A DNA stretch of 64,000 bases from the NCBI RefSeq assembly GCF_003268775.1, contig NZ_QLSU01000037.1:1-64000 (forward strand). Reading direction: 5' to 3'. The translations under genes were made by a program, and so were the position numbers. Positions 24,229-33,104 of the stretch are shown piece after piece. The notes beneath the pieces were generated by a model. The model worked only from the letters and a program-made list of their open reading frames with translations. It did no database searches and was not told the DNA's origin. Source of the stretch: Paraburkholderia unamae (lineage in GTDB: Bacteria > Pseudomonadota > Gammaproteobacteria > Burkholderiales > Burkholderiaceae). Within the stretch, counting starts at the first letter, position 1, and each line of letters opens with the position of its first letter.

Positions 24229-25064
24229 GCGAGCAACAAAACCCAGTCACGCAAGACGAGATTCACGCCTACGTGGACGGCACGCTTTCCGAGGCGCGCC
24301 GCGCCGATGTGGAGCGCGAACTCGAACGCAACCCCGATCTCGCCGCGCGCGCGAGCGACTTCTTCGCGCTCAACAACTTGCTGCACGAGCGCTACGACCG
24401 CGTGCTCAACGAGCCGCTGCCCGCGCGCTTGCGCGTGGCCGCGCCGCAGCCCGAGCAAATCAAGGTGCGCCCTGCGGCCAACTGGTCGCGCTTCGCGGGC
24501 CTCGCGGCCACGCTCGTGCTGGGCGTGGGGATCGGCTGGGGCATGCACTACGGCATGGGCGGTACAGCGGGCGTCGGCACGCCCGGCGGCGCGGGTGGTG
24601 GTGAACTGCATGCGGTGAGCGCGGACGGCACGGAGCGCCTGGCTCAGCAAGCGGCGCTCGCGCACGTCGTCTACATGCCGACGGTGGCGCGCCCCGACAC
24701 GATGGACGACAGCCAGGAGCAGGACTTCGTGAAGTGGCTCGCCGGCCGTCTCGGCACCAACGTGCGCGCGCCGATGCTCGCGAAGAGCGGCTTCGAACTT
24801 TCGGGTGGCCGCTTGCTGCCCGGCGACGATGGCGAAGTCGCACAGTTCATGTATCACAACGCCCAGGGCGAACGCGTGACGCTGTGCATCTCGCACCGCA
24901 AGGCGAGCGCCAACACCACCGCGTTCAAGCTCTACGAGGACGGCCCCGTGAACGTCTTCTACTGGGTGGACGGCGACTTCGGCTACGCGCTTTCGGGCGG
25001 TATCGACCGCAAGGTGCTGCTGCAACTCGCGCACGATGTCTACGCGCAACTCACGCCGCGCTGA
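24225..25064 (+). CDS. transmembrane anti-sigma factor
   Basis: A 279-residue protein. N-terminal cytoplasmic domain TQDEIHAYVDGTLSEARRAD followed by RELERNPDLAARA, a common anti-sigma motif; a membrane helix near 88-108 (FAGLAATLVLGVGIGWGMHY); and a periplasmic domain with LAGRLGTNVRAPMLAKSGFE and GRLLPGDDGEVAQFMYHNAQ, as in anti-sigma proteins of the RskA/ChrR-like group. Translationally coupled to the sigma factor. Confidence 0.85.
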   Translation: MSEQQNPVTQDEIHAYVDGTLSEARRADVERELERNPDLAARASDFFALNNLLHERYDRVLNEPLPARLRVAAPQPEQIKVRPAANWSRFAGLAATLVLGVGIGWGMHYGMGGTAGVGTPGGAGGGELHAVSADGTERLAQQAALAHVVYMPTVARPDTMDDSQEQDFVKWLAGRLGTNVRAPMLAKSGFELSGGRLLPGDDGEVAQFMYHNAQGERVTLCISHRKASANTTAFKLYEDGPVNVFYWVDGDFGYALSGGIDRKVLLQLAHDVYAQLTPR

Positions 25065-25100
25065 GCGCGTGGCGTGAGTTGAGCTTGTCGCCGAGGCGCG

Positions 25101-26984
25101 TTACCTGAGCTTCACGGCAACGAAGCTGCGCGCATTGTTACGCTGGATCAGCAGCGACATGCTTTTGCTCGCCTTCGCTTCGAGGGCGGCCGCTTCCTCC
25201 TGCGACTCGACCAGGGTGCTGTCGAGCGAGAGCACGACGTCGCCCGGCCGCACGCCCGCACTCGCGGCGGGGCCATTGGACGCTTCCACCATCAAGCCGA
25301 GCGGCAGCCCGGTCGAGCGCTTTTCGTCGGCGCTCAGGGCGTGCATGACGAGGCCGAGGCGGTCCGCCGCGCGCCGGGCGGCGGGCGCGGTCGCCACGGC
25401 GGCGGGGGTGGCTTGCGCGCTCGTGTCGGTCATCACCGTCTTGACGGCTCGCACGTTGCCTGCGGGCGGCGGGCTCATCGCATCCGTTGCGCCGGGTGCG
25501 GCGCGCGCGTCGGTGGCTTGCGCCGCCTGGGCCGCCGGGATTGCCTGGGTTGCCTCGGTTGCAGCGACGGCCTTCGGCTCGAATGCCGTATTCGAGAATC
25601 CCGCCTGGGTCGCGTGATGGTTGCGGATCACCTTGAGCGAAGCAGGCGTGGCGGGCGGCACGGCGGCGAGTTCCGCAGCGAGCGTCGAGGCGCGGTCCAC
25701 CGGCTTGTTGCCCACCTGCACGATCACGTCGCCGGCCCTGATACCCGCGTGGCCGATGGGCGACGCGGGGTCGACGGCATCGACCAGCGCGCCGCCGGTG
25801 CCCGGCAAACCGAGCGCCGCGGCGAGGCCGGGACTCACGTCTTCGACCTGCATGCCGAACGTGCGGATAGCGCCTGAACTGGCGGCGGCGTTGGCGGCGT
25901 TGGCGGTGGGAGAGGCGCCTGCGGGCGCGGCCTTGCTCGCCGCCTGCAACTGCGCGCGGAACTGGTTGGCCGCTTCGATCGGAATGGCGAAGGTCAGGCC
26001 TTCGTAGCGGCCGCCGTCCGCGTAGACCTGCACGTCGATGCCGATCACCTCGCCCGCGCGATTGAATAGCGGCCCGCCCGAGTTGTCGGGATTGACCGCC
26101 ACATCGGTCTGGAGGAACGGGAACGCGCGGCCGTCGGGCAGCGTGCGCGAGGTCGCGCTCACAATGCCGGTGGTCACGGTGTTCTGGTAGCTGTCCGGCG
26201 AGCCGATCGACAGCACCGGTTCGCCCACGTGCACCTTCGAGGCGGCACCGAGCTTCACGAACGGCAAGTCGTGGGCGTCGATCTGGAGCACGGCCACGTC
26301 GCTTTGCGGATCGACGGCGACCACCTCCGCCTTGAACTCGCGCTTGTCGGTCAGCCGCACGCTCACTTCCTCCGCGTTGTCGACGATATGCGCGGTGGTT
26401 AGCACGACGCCGTCAGGGCTGACGATGAAGCCCGAGCCGGCGCCCATCATCACGCGCGGGCCGCCGGCGTCGGCGCCGGAAGCGGGGCGCGGCGCGCGCT
26501 TGAAGAAGGCGAAGAACGGATCGTCGGCGTCGATGGCTTCCTGCTCGGGCGGCGCGGTCTGGTCATCGGCGCCGCGCGCGATCACGTGCACGACGGCGGG
26601 CCCGTAGCGCTCGGCAAGCGAGAAAAAGTCGGGCGCCGCCCCGGCGGTGGCGGCCGTGGCCGCTGTGTCCGCAGTATCCGCACTAGTCGCGGTATCCGCA
26701 TTGTCCGCGTTGTCCGCCGTGGCGGGCGGGGTTGCCGGGGGCTTGCTGGCGGCGGCTTGTTCTGCGGCCGGTTTGGCGGGCGGCCTGGCGGCCGGCGAAG
26801 CAGGCGTTGCCGCGTTCGCCTCGAGGCTGAACGCGCCGGCAAGCGCGGGGACTAGCAGAGGTAAAAGCGCGGGTGAAAGCGCGGGTGAAAGCGCGGGTGA
26901 AAGCGCGGGTGAAAGCGGAAAGGCAACCGCAAGGGTAAGCGCCGCCGCGGGGCGCGAAGTGCGGGCGAAGATCAGGCGGAGCAC
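25101..26984 (-). CDS. HtrA/Do-like periplasmic serine protease
   Basis: About 627 residues from GTG 26984, which has GGGAGG 6 bases upstream; a longer frame reaches 27056 but its extra N-terminus is not signal-like. A signal region contains four SPAL repeats. A trypsin-like domain follows: His in GVVLTTAHIVDNAEEV, Asp in VDPQSDVAVLQID, Ser in AVNPDNSGGPLF. The usual Gly before Asn-Ser is Asp here. Two PDZ domains follow (around GTGGALVDAVDPASPIGHAG and GLMVEASNGPAASAGVRPGD), separated by an Ala-rich linker. Such proteases clear misfolded envelope proteins and can be part of sigma-factor signalling, which fits the ECF cluster beside it. Confidence 0.85.
   Translation of the reverse strand: MLRLIFARTSRPAAALTLAVAFPLSPALSPALSPALSPALLPLLVPALAGAFSLEANAATPASPAARPPAKPAAEQAAASKPPATPPATADNADNADTATSADTADTAATAATAGAAPDFFSLAERYGPAVVHVIARGADDQTAPPEQEAIDADDPFFAFFKRAPRPASGADAGGPRVMMGAGSGFIVSPDGVVLTTAHIVDNAEEVSVRLTDKREFKAEVVAVDPQSDVAVLQIDAHDLPFVKLGAASKVHVGEPVLSIGSPDSYQNTVTTGIVSATSRTLPDGRAFPFLQTDVAVNPDNSGGPLFNRAGEVIGIDVQVYADGGRYEGLTFAIPIEAANQFRAQLQAASKAAPAGASPTANAANAAASSGAIRTFGMQVEDVSPGLAAALGLPGTGGALVDAVDPASPIGHAGIRAGDVIVQVGNKPVDRASTLAAELAAVPPATPASLKVIRNHHATQAGFSNTAFEPKAVAATEATQAIPAAQAAQATDARAAPGATDAMSPPPAGNVRAVKTVMTDTSAQATPAAVATAPAARRAADRLGLVMHALSADEKRSTGLPLGLMVEASNGPAASAGVRPGDVVLSLDSTLVESQEEAAALEAKASKSMSLLIQRNNARSFVAVKLR
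26867..26914. repeat. four tandem copies of a 12-base unit
   Basis: GCGCGGGTGAAA is repeated exactly four times inside the protease signal region, encoding SPAL four times on the minus strand. Exact tandem units can change copy number by slippage and would stay in frame. Confidence 0.85.
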
Positions 26985-27113
26985 AGCACACCTCCCAGTG
27001 GTCATCGTGCTGGCGGGCGGTACCCGGTTGCGCATGGCAATCGCGTGCCGACGCACATAGTGTAGTCACGCGGCGAGGCAATTGGGGGGGAGGGTTTGTC
27101 CTGTAACGCACGC

Positions 27114-27142
27114 AAAACGCCCCGCTCGTTTCGGGCGGGGCG
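27114..27142 (-). terminator. terminator after the DUF4148-like gene
   Basis: CGCCCCGC/GCGGGGCG stem with a 9-base loop, followed on the minus strand by TTTT. It lies about 70 bases after the stop at 27213. Confidence 0.65.
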
Positions 27143-27212
27143 CGACGTTTCGTCGAGCGCCTTCGGCTGCGCCGGACGCTTGCGGTTTCGGTGCGGGCGC
27201 GGCGACCGCGGC

Positions 27213-27545
27213 TCAACTCCCCGAATACAGATTGCAGAAGCTCACCGGCCCCACGCACTCCGCGTGCGGAGCGCCGGCGGCGCTCGTGCCTTGCATGGGA
27301 GCGCCCATGCCGCTGGGTTCCTGCTGTTGTTGCTGTTGCGCCTTCGCGCGCGCGACTTGCTGTGCGAATACGGGGCTCACGTCGGGATACGAGCTGTCGG
27401 TCACGAACTGCGAGCCGTTGGCCTGCGCTTCGATCAACTGCTCGCGCACCTGGGCGCGCGTGAGGCCCTGGGCCGATGCGGTGGAAAGCGCGCCGATGCA
27501 AGCGAGCGAGGCGAGCGAGACGATAAGCGGGCGGCGGGTGTTCAT
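27213..27545 (-). CDS. small secreted DUF4148-like protein
   Basis: A 110-residue protein with a clear signal peptide (cleavage near STASAQG), then QGLTRAQVREQLIEAQANGS, the hallmark N-terminal stretch of DUF4148 proteins of Burkholderia and relatives. A poly-Gln stretch and two Cys follow (ECVGPVSFC). AAGGAG lies 7 bases before the ATG. The function of the family is unknown. Confidence 0.8.
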   Translation of the reverse strand: MNTRRPLIVSLASLACIGALSTASAQGLTRAQVREQLIEAQANGSQFVTDSSYPDVSPVFAQQVARAKAQQQQQQEPSGMGAPMQGTSAAGAPHAECVGPVSFCNLYSGS

Positions 27546-27725
27546 TTCGAACTCCTTAAGAAATGGCGTGGTTCGGCAACCGGTGGAGATCCGGTCGATC
27601 CGACGGAGACTGCAATGGGTATACCCCGCCAGGTACCGTCCTATTCCCGTGGAGTTGTAACGGCCGCTTTCGCGCGTGGCGAAAAAGCGTTAGCTATCAA
27701 TCATGCGGAAGGAGGTGGCGATGCG

Positions 27726-28295
27726 CTACGTGAGCTGCACCTGGAGCCAGTGCGGCAGTGCCGCGCCGGCGAGGCTCGCGCCCAGCAGCGCGAGCGCGCC
27801 GGCCAGCAGCAGAACGAGCGGGCTCACCCGCGTTCTGAGCAGCACGCAGAGCGAGACGACGGCAATCGCCTTCGCGGGAAGGCCGCCGTTGAGCGATTTG
27901 AGCAGCACCCAGCCCGCCGCGAGCATCATGCCTGCCGCGATCGGGCGCAAGCCGCGTTCGAGCGCCAGTTGCCACGCGGCGCCCTGATAGCGGCCCCATA
28001 TATGCGTCACGCCGTAGATCAGCAAACCGGTGGGCAGCAAGAGCGCGGCGGTCGCGACGACCGCGCCCCAGAAGCCGGCCACCTGCCAGCCGATGAGCGT
28101 GACGAGCAGCGAGCCCGGCCCCGGCGCCATGCGCGAGATCGCGAAGTCGGCGGCGAACTGGGAGTGCGTCATCCACGCGTGCACATCCACGACCTGACGC
28201 TGGATCTCCGCGATGATCGCCTGGCCGCCGCCAATCGTGACGAGCGAAAGTGGCGCGAAAATGGCGGCAAGCTGACCGAGCACGCGCGCGTTCAT
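27726..28295 (-). CDS. chromate transporter, short CHR subunit (second of pair)
   Basis: 189 residues from ATG 28295, overlapping the upstream stop as ATGA. A CHR half: LAAIFAPLSLVTIGGGQAII, then FAISRMAPGPGSLLVTLIGW (the conserved APGP motif) and several membrane helices. Short CHR proteins work as pairs that insert in opposite orientation and export chromate; linkage to chromate was not tested here and some family members have other roles. Confidence 0.85.
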   Translation of the reverse strand: MNARVLGQLAAIFAPLSLVTIGGGQAIIAEIQRQVVDVHAWMTHSQFAADFAISRMAPGPGSLLVTLIGWQVAGFWGAVVATAALLLPTGLLIYGVTHIWGRYQGAAWQLALERGLRPIAAGMMLAAGWVLLKSLNGGLPAKAIAVVSLCVLLRTRVSPLVLLLAGALALLGASLAGAALPHWLQVQLT

Positions 28296-28864
28296 CGCGC
28301 GCCCCGGCGAATCGCCACGTATTCGTAGAGCACGCTCAAGCCGCCGCCAGTCACGACCACCCAAACAAGTGGCAGGCGCAGCACGCCGATCGCAACAAAT
28401 GTGGCGACCATCAACAACAGGGGCAGCACCTGGCGCCGCACGCGCCGCGCGGTCACGACGCCCATCGAGAGCGACAGGCCTGTGGCTGCTGCTGCGGCGC
28501 CCGCGATCAGGATCTGGGTCAAGGGGTGCAGGATCAGCGCGCCCACCACGGTGCCGAGCAGGATGATGACGAACGCGGGCGGCACGACAATGCCGGCCAC
28601 GGCAACCGCGGCGCCGCGCCAGCCCAGCAGCCGGTGGCCGATCCAGATGGCCATGTTCTTGACGTTGATGCCGGGCAGCGCCTGCGAGATGGCGAGCCCG
28701 TTGAGGAAGTCTTCTTCGCTGATCCAGTCGCGATCCTGGACGAATTCACGCAGCAGCCAGCCGCTCACGCCGCCGCCGAAACTCGTCAAGCCGATGCGGC
28801 TGAAGATCAGAAAAAGCCCGGCCAGCGTGGGGCGCGGCGAGACGTGTGGCGTGGGTGCAGTCAC
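28292..28864 (-). CDS. chromate transporter, short CHR subunit (first of pair)
   Basis: About 190 residues if the GTG at 28864 is used; the open frame reaches 28927 without a better start. CHR signature: FLIFSRIGLTSFGGGVSGWL, WISEEDFLNGLAISQALPGI, then multiple hydrophobic segments. It is the first gene of a two-gene operon with the homologous partner. Confidence 0.82.
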   Translation of the reverse strand: MTAPTPHVSPRPTLAGLFLIFSRIGLTSFGGGVSGWLLREFVQDRDWISEEDFLNGLAISQALPGINVKNMAIWIGHRLLGWRGAAVAVAGIVVPPAFVIILLGTVVGALILHPLTQILIAGAAAAATGLSLSMGVVTARRVRRQVLPLLLMVATFVAIGVLRLPLVWVVVTGGGLSVLYEYVAIRRGAR

Positions 28865-28995
28865 GGAGAGGGCGCAGTGGGTGATGCGGCAAGGGGCGGG
28901 GAAATTATAGCGCCGCCGCGCGGGCAACGTTGAGGCGTCAACGAACCCTGCCGACTATCATTGGCCCATGTGATAAATCAATTAGATGGTAATCC

Positions 28996-29448
28996 TCAGC
29001 GATTTTGCACGTGCTTGATGAGGTTCTCGCGCAGCGTGACGATCTGCTGCTGAAGCTTCACGAATTCGTCGGCCCCGAGCGCGGTGGCGTCGGTGAGGTC
29101 CATCTTGAAGCACTTTTCGCGCAGCCGCCGGCCGCTCCTGGTGAGGCTCACGCGCACCTGGCGCTCGTCCTCGGGGTCGCGCCGCCGTTCGAGATAGCCC
29201 ATGGCTTCGAGCTTCTTCAGCATCGGCGTGAGCGTGTTTGATTCCAGGAACAGCTTTTCGCCAAGGCCGCTCACGGTCTGGTCGTCTTCTTCCCAGAGCG
29301 CCACGATCGCGATGTATTGCGGGTAGGTGAGACCGAGTTCCTCGAGCATCGGCTTATAGGCCTTGCCGAACGCCAGGTTCGTGGAATAGACCGCGAAGCA
29401 CAGGAAGTCGGAGAGCGGCATCTCCGTGGGGCGTTCCGTCGATTTCAT
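28996..29448 (-). CDS. ohrR: organic-peroxide sensing MarR repressor OhrR
   Basis: A 150-residue MarR-family protein with the OhrR N-terminus LCFAVYSTNLAFGKAYKPML; the Cys at about 17 is the peroxide-reactive residue of OhrR. The winged helix is SGLGEKLFLESNTLTPMLKK and MGYLERRRDPEDERQVRVSL. Oxidation of the Cys releases operator DNA and induces ohr. A perfect ATCGCATGCGAT site lies 46 bases upstream, suggesting autorepression. Confidence 0.9.
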   Translation of the reverse strand: MKSTERPTEMPLSDFLCFAVYSTNLAFGKAYKPMLEELGLTYPQYIAIVALWEEDDQTVSGLGEKLFLESNTLTPMLKKLEAMGYLERRRDPEDERQVRVSLTRSGRRLREKCFKMDLTDATALGADEFVKLQQQIVTLRENLIKHVQNR

Positions 29449-29493
29449 CGGGATCCTCGTTGGGCTAAGGGTGCGCCGGCAAGCGGCAATCTT

Positions 29494-29505
29494 ATCGCAT
29501 GCGAT
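29494..29505. promoter_or_regulatory. OhrR operator upstream of ohrR
   Basis: ATCGCATGCGAT, a perfect 12-base palindrome identical to 30447-30458 upstream of ohr. Confidence 0.7.
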
Positions 29506-29567
29506 TGTATCGCAATGGATTCAATACCGCTTGCGGGTCACGGCTCCGCTCGGCCCGGCGCACGGGC

Positions 29568-29837
29568 TTAGTGGTGTGCGAACAGCACATCGCGCTGCGC
29601 GATGGGGGGGCGGCTGCCGGCTTCGGCGCGGCCAACGACGCTGCCGCCATAAGCCGATCGCGCAGCGTTTTCGTCAGCGCCTTCGGCGGCCAGCGTCTGG
29701 ACGCTCTGGCCCCGTTGCGACGCCGGGGCGCCGACGGTGGGACGGTAGCCGGGCGCGGGGCCATAGCCGCTGGCGAATGCAGGTGCGGCGGTGGCGGAAA
29801 GGACGGCGAACAGGGCGACGATGAGTTGGGTCTTCAT
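29568..29837 (-). CDS. small secreted protein between ohr and ohrR
   Basis: An 89-residue protein with a signal peptide (MKTQLIVALFAVLSATAAPA, cleavage near AFA-SG), then a Gly/Pro/Tyr-rich stretch and QSVQTLAAEGADENAARSAY. It resembles small DUF4148-like exported proteins of Burkholderia. It lies in the same direction as ohr, 52 bases downstream, so it may be co-induced by organic peroxides. Function unknown. Confidence 0.7.
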   Translation of the reverse strand: MKTQLIVALFAVLSATAAPAFASGYGPAPGYRPTVGAPASQRGQSVQTLAAEGADENAARSAYGGSVVGRAEAGSRPPIAQRDVLFAHH

Positions 29838-29889
29838 GATGGGATCTCGCTAGAAAAGTGACTGGCTGGATAAAAGGTGAGAGTCTGGC

Positions 29890-30336
29890 TTACGCCGTGA
29901 CGACGTTCATGGCGACTTCGATGTTTCCGTGCACGGCCTTCGAGTACGGGCAGATCTGATGGGCCGAGCGCGCAAGCGCCTCGGCGAGTTCCTGGGCCAC
30001 GCCCGGCACGCGCACGGTGAAGTGGGCGCCGAGGAACCAGCCCGGGCCGGTCTGGCCGACGTCGACCTGAATATCGACGGAGGTGTCGGCGGGCAATTCG
30101 ACTTTTCTCAGCGAAGCGGCGATGCCAAGTGCGCCGATATAACAGGCCGACCAGGCGCCCGCGAAGAACTGCTCGGCGCTCGGGTGGGGCGCGGTGCCGA
30201 TGAATTCGTGGTTCTCGCCGCCGGGGGCCGACAGCTTGATGTCGACGGCGCCATGCTCGCCGTGCTGGACGGCCGGGTCGCGATTGACGGTCGTGTGGGT
30301 CTTGCCGGAGAAGTTGACGGTTTCGACTCGGGTCAT
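29890..30336 (-). CDS. ohr: organic hydroperoxide resistance protein Ohr
   Basis: A 148-residue OsmC/Ohr-family peroxidase. The two reactive Cys are in FFAGAWSACYIGAL and HQICPYSKAV. Ohr reduces organic hydroperoxides with lipoylated proteins as electron donors in the cytoplasm. It differs slightly from the classic GYAACF motif (GAWSACY). Three OhrR-like operators lie 39-122 bases upstream. Confidence 0.92.
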   Translation of the reverse strand: MTRVETVNFSGKTHTTVNRDPAVQHGEHGAVDIKLSAPGGENHEFIGTAPHPSAEQFFAGAWSACYIGALGIAASLRKVELPADTSVDIQVDVGQTGPGWFLGAHFTVRVPGVAQELAEALARSAHQICPYSKAVHGNIEVAMNVVTA

Positions 30337-30374
30337 GATGGGTTCCTCTGAAACTTGGATGCGTGGCTATTTAG

Positions 30375-30458
30375 ATCGTATGCGATGTAATCGCATGCGT
30401 CGAATAGTGGGCGAAGCCTTCGTGTATGTCAAGCGCAAAAGATTAAATCGCATGCGAT
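30375..30458. promoter_or_regulatory. OhrR operator cluster upstream of ohr
   Basis: Three related sites: ATCGTATGCGAT (30375-30386), ATCGCATGCGTC (30390-30401) and ATCGCATGCGAT (30447-30458). The first two start 15 bases apart, the third 57 bases further. Same motif as upstream of ohrR. Confidence 0.7.
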
Positions 30459-30660
30459 ATATTGATGGGGCGACGGAAGGGCCATATCGAACGCGGGGCA
30501 GGGCCGAAGCATGGACGCGCAGAATTCAGCGGGCGACAAGGGCCGCTAAGATGGCTGGGCTCGCAGCGTTTCGGTCGCTGTCTTTCCTCAGTCCCTTCAC
30601 TTGTCCGCCGCGCGTCGCTCGGGGCGTGACGTGAACCCCACGCCTTGCTGCCCTTTGCTC

Positions 30661-31698
30661 ATGCCCAGGAAAAAGACCAGCGTCTGGTTCAGAGGCCTCG
30701 AACTGCTCACGCCCCCTATCGCACCGCGTGCCAGGAAAAAGGCCGCGAACGCCAAGCGAGCGGCTGGTCCGGCCGGCCGCTGGATTCGCTCGTATCATTC
30801 CGCGCCGCCACTGGCCGGGCACCTCGTCAACCACCTTGCGTATTCGCTGTATCTGCCTGCGGCGGTAAAAGAGGCGGCCAGCGCCGGGCTGCCACTCGTC
30901 GTCTTGCTGCACGGCTGCAAGCAGACTGCTGAGTCGTTCGCGGCAGGCACGCGGGTTTGCCGCCTGGCGGAGCGCTCGGGCTTTGCCGTGCTGCTTCCCG
31001 AGCAGGCGAAAACGGCGCACGCGCAACGGTGCTGGCACTGGCATGGCGAGCCGGCGCAGTCCGAGGCGCCGGCCATCGCGTCGCTCGTCGATGCGATCGT
31101 GCGACAGCACGGGTTCGACCGCGAGCGGGTCTACCTGGCGGGCATCTCGGCGGGAGCGGGTCTCGCGGCCGTGCTCGCCCTGCGCCATGCGAGCCTGTTT
31201 GCCGCCGTCGGCCTGCATTCGGGGCCGGTGTTCGGCGCGGCCACGTCCACGATGAGCGCCATGCACGTCATGCGCCGCGGCAGCCGCGACGACCCGGTGA
31301 GCCTGATCGACGCCGCCATCGGCGGCATCGTGCATCCTGGCATGCCGGCCATCATCGTGCACGGCGAACTCGACGCCGTCGTGGCGAAGCACAACGCCGA
31401 GCAACTCGGCCTTCAGTTCGCGCACGTGAACCGCCTGATCGACGCGCAGGGTGTCTTGCGTGCGGGCGAGATCCGCACCTATCGTCAGGACGACGTCGAT
31501 TACACCGACTTTGTGAAGTCGGGGCGGCTCGCGGTGCGGGTCTGCATCGTTCGAGGCCTTGGGCACGCGTGGAGCGGCGGCGACCCGAACGTGGCGTTTC
31601 ATTCGGCCAGAGGGCCAAATGCCATGTCGATGATGTGGCGGTTTTTCCAGCGCCAGCGCCGCAGCGTGGCGCACGGGGCGGCGCGATCGTCGGCTTGA
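30661..31698 (+). CDS. PHB depolymerase-family esterase
   Basis: 345 residues from ATG 30661. An alpha/beta-hydrolase: LPLVVLLHGCKQTAESFAAG (oxyanion HG), nucleophile Ser in VYLAGISAGAGLAAVLAL, likely Asp in IVHGELDAVVAKHNAEQ and His in GLGHAWSGGDP. The family includes PHB depolymerases, feruloyl esterases and acetylxylan esterases. No signal peptide is visible, so it is probably cytoplasmic. No strong ribosome site is seen; a GTG 30 bases upstream is an alternative start. Confidence 0.85.
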   Translation: MPRKKTSVWFRGLELLTPPIAPRARKKAANAKRAAGPAGRWIRSYHSAPPLAGHLVNHLAYSLYLPAAVKEAASAGLPLVVLLHGCKQTAESFAAGTRVCRLAERSGFAVLLPEQAKTAHAQRCWHWHGEPAQSEAPAIASLVDAIVRQHGFDRERVYLAGISAGAGLAAVLALRHASLFAAVGLHSGPVFGAATSTMSAMHVMRRGSRDDPVSLIDAAIGGIVHPGMPAIIVHGELDAVVAKHNAEQLGLQFAHVNRLIDAQGVLRAGEIRTYRQDDVDYTDFVKSGRLAVRVCIVRGLGHAWSGGDPNVAFHSARGPNAMSMMWRFFQRQRRSVAHGAARSSA

Positions 31699-31715
31699 GC
31701 GGCGTCGTGCGGGCC

Positions 31716-33104
31716 TTAGCGATCGCTTGCGTGGCGCACTCGCACGGGAAGCAGCATGGCCCCGGCGAAGCACAGCAAGTGCAGACCGGCGAGCGCGGCG
31801 AATGCCGGCAGAAAGCGTCGCGGCTCCCCGGCCGATGAACTTTGCACTGCCAGGGAAATGGCCATGGAGACGAGCGTCGTTGCGACCGGGCCGCCAATTC
31901 TTTGCGCGATATTCAACGCGGTGTTCGCCACGGGCAGTCGCGCCTTCGGCATCGACGCATAAGCGGCCGCAATCGAAGGGATGCTGATGGTTCCCTGGCC
32001 CACGCCCGCGAGAAACAGGCTGACCAGCGCCACGCCCGTGGAGAATGAGTGGCCGGTCATCCACAGGAACGGGATCGTGGCGAGCAAGGCCAGCAGTGCG
32101 CCGCTGGCGGCGAGCACGCGGCAGCCCAGGCGCTCGGTCAGAAAGCCGATGCATGCAAACGAGGCCATCATGCCCACGCCCGTTGCGGCGAGCAGCGCGC
32201 CCGCGTGCGCGGTGGACAGCCCGCAACCGGCTATGAGGTACAGGGGAACGGCCAACTGCCGCCCGTACAGCATGCCGTTGGCGAAAAACTGCGTGACGGC
32301 CGGAACGGCGAAGCTGCGCTGCGCAAACATCGTCACATCGATCAACGCCGATTCTCCGTGCCGCTTCGAGTACCACACGAAACCCGCGAGCAAAGCCGCG
32401 CCGGCAACGAGCAGCGCCTGGCCCGACGTGTGGGCAGCACTCTGGAAGCCATAGACGAGCGCCACGAGACCCGGCGAGATCAGCGCGAAACCGGCGAAAT
32501 CGAAGCGCCTGTGCTGCACGAGGCCCGCGTCGGGCGGGAGCAGAAGGATGGCCAACGCAATGCCGCTAGCGCCAACGGGCAAGTTGATGAGAAAGAGCCA
32601 GGGCCATGACGCCTTCGCGAGCACCGCGCCCGCAAGCACGGGGCCGAGTATCGGCCCGAGCAGAATGGGCAGGGTGGCGTAGCCCATGACGCGTTCCATG
32701 TTCTTGCCCGCCACGCGCCCGATCATCATCTGCGCCATGGGGGCGAGCACACCGGCAACGAGGCCCTGGAAAATGCGCGCGCCGATCAGTTGCTGCATGG
32801 TCTGCGCCCCGGCGCACAGCATCGAGGCGAGCGTGAAGGCGGCGAACGAGAACAGATACAGACGCTTCGCGCCCACGCGGTCCACGAGCCAGCCGTTGAG
32901 CGGCAGCATCAGCGCCATGGCCAGCAGGTAGCCGCTCACGATCCACTGCGCCGTGGCCACGGGCGAGCCGAGCGCATGGCCGATCGTGGAAAGCGACACG
33001 TTGACGAGCGTCGAGTCCATCTGCGCCATGAACGAGCCGATGGAGACGACCGCCGCCACTTTCCAGACCAGCGGATCGATACGCCCGGCGGGGTTGGCGT
33101 TCAT
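31716..33104 (-). CDS. MFS multidrug efflux transporter, DHA2 (EmrB/QacA) type
   Basis: 462 residues from ATG 33104, which overlaps the upstream MarR stop as ATGA. Twelve to fourteen hydrophobic helices; early motif FMAQMDSTLVNVSLSTIGHA and motif A NGWLVDRVGAKRLYLFSF, motif C-like GYATLPILLGPILGPVLAG. Drug/proton antiporters of this group export toxic organic compounds. Co-transcribed with and probably repressed by the MarR gene. Confidence 0.9.
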   Translation of the reverse strand: MNANPAGRIDPLVWKVAAVVSIGSFMAQMDSTLVNVSLSTIGHALGSPVATAQWIVSGYLLAMALMLPLNGWLVDRVGAKRLYLFSFAAFTLASMLCAGAQTMQQLIGARIFQGLVAGVLAPMAQMMIGRVAGKNMERVMGYATLPILLGPILGPVLAGAVLAKASWPWLFLINLPVGASGIALAILLLPPDAGLVQHRRFDFAGFALISPGLVALVYGFQSAAHTSGQALLVAGAALLAGFVWYSKRHGESALIDVTMFAQRSFAVPAVTQFFANGMLYGRQLAVPLYLIAGCGLSTAHAGALLAATGVGMMASFACIGFLTERLGCRVLAASGALLALLATIPFLWMTGHSFSTGVALVSLFLAGVGQGTISIPSIAAAYASMPKARLPVANTALNIAQRIGGPVATTLVSMAISLAVQSSSAGEPRRFLPAFAALAGLHLLCFAGAMLLPVRVRHASDR

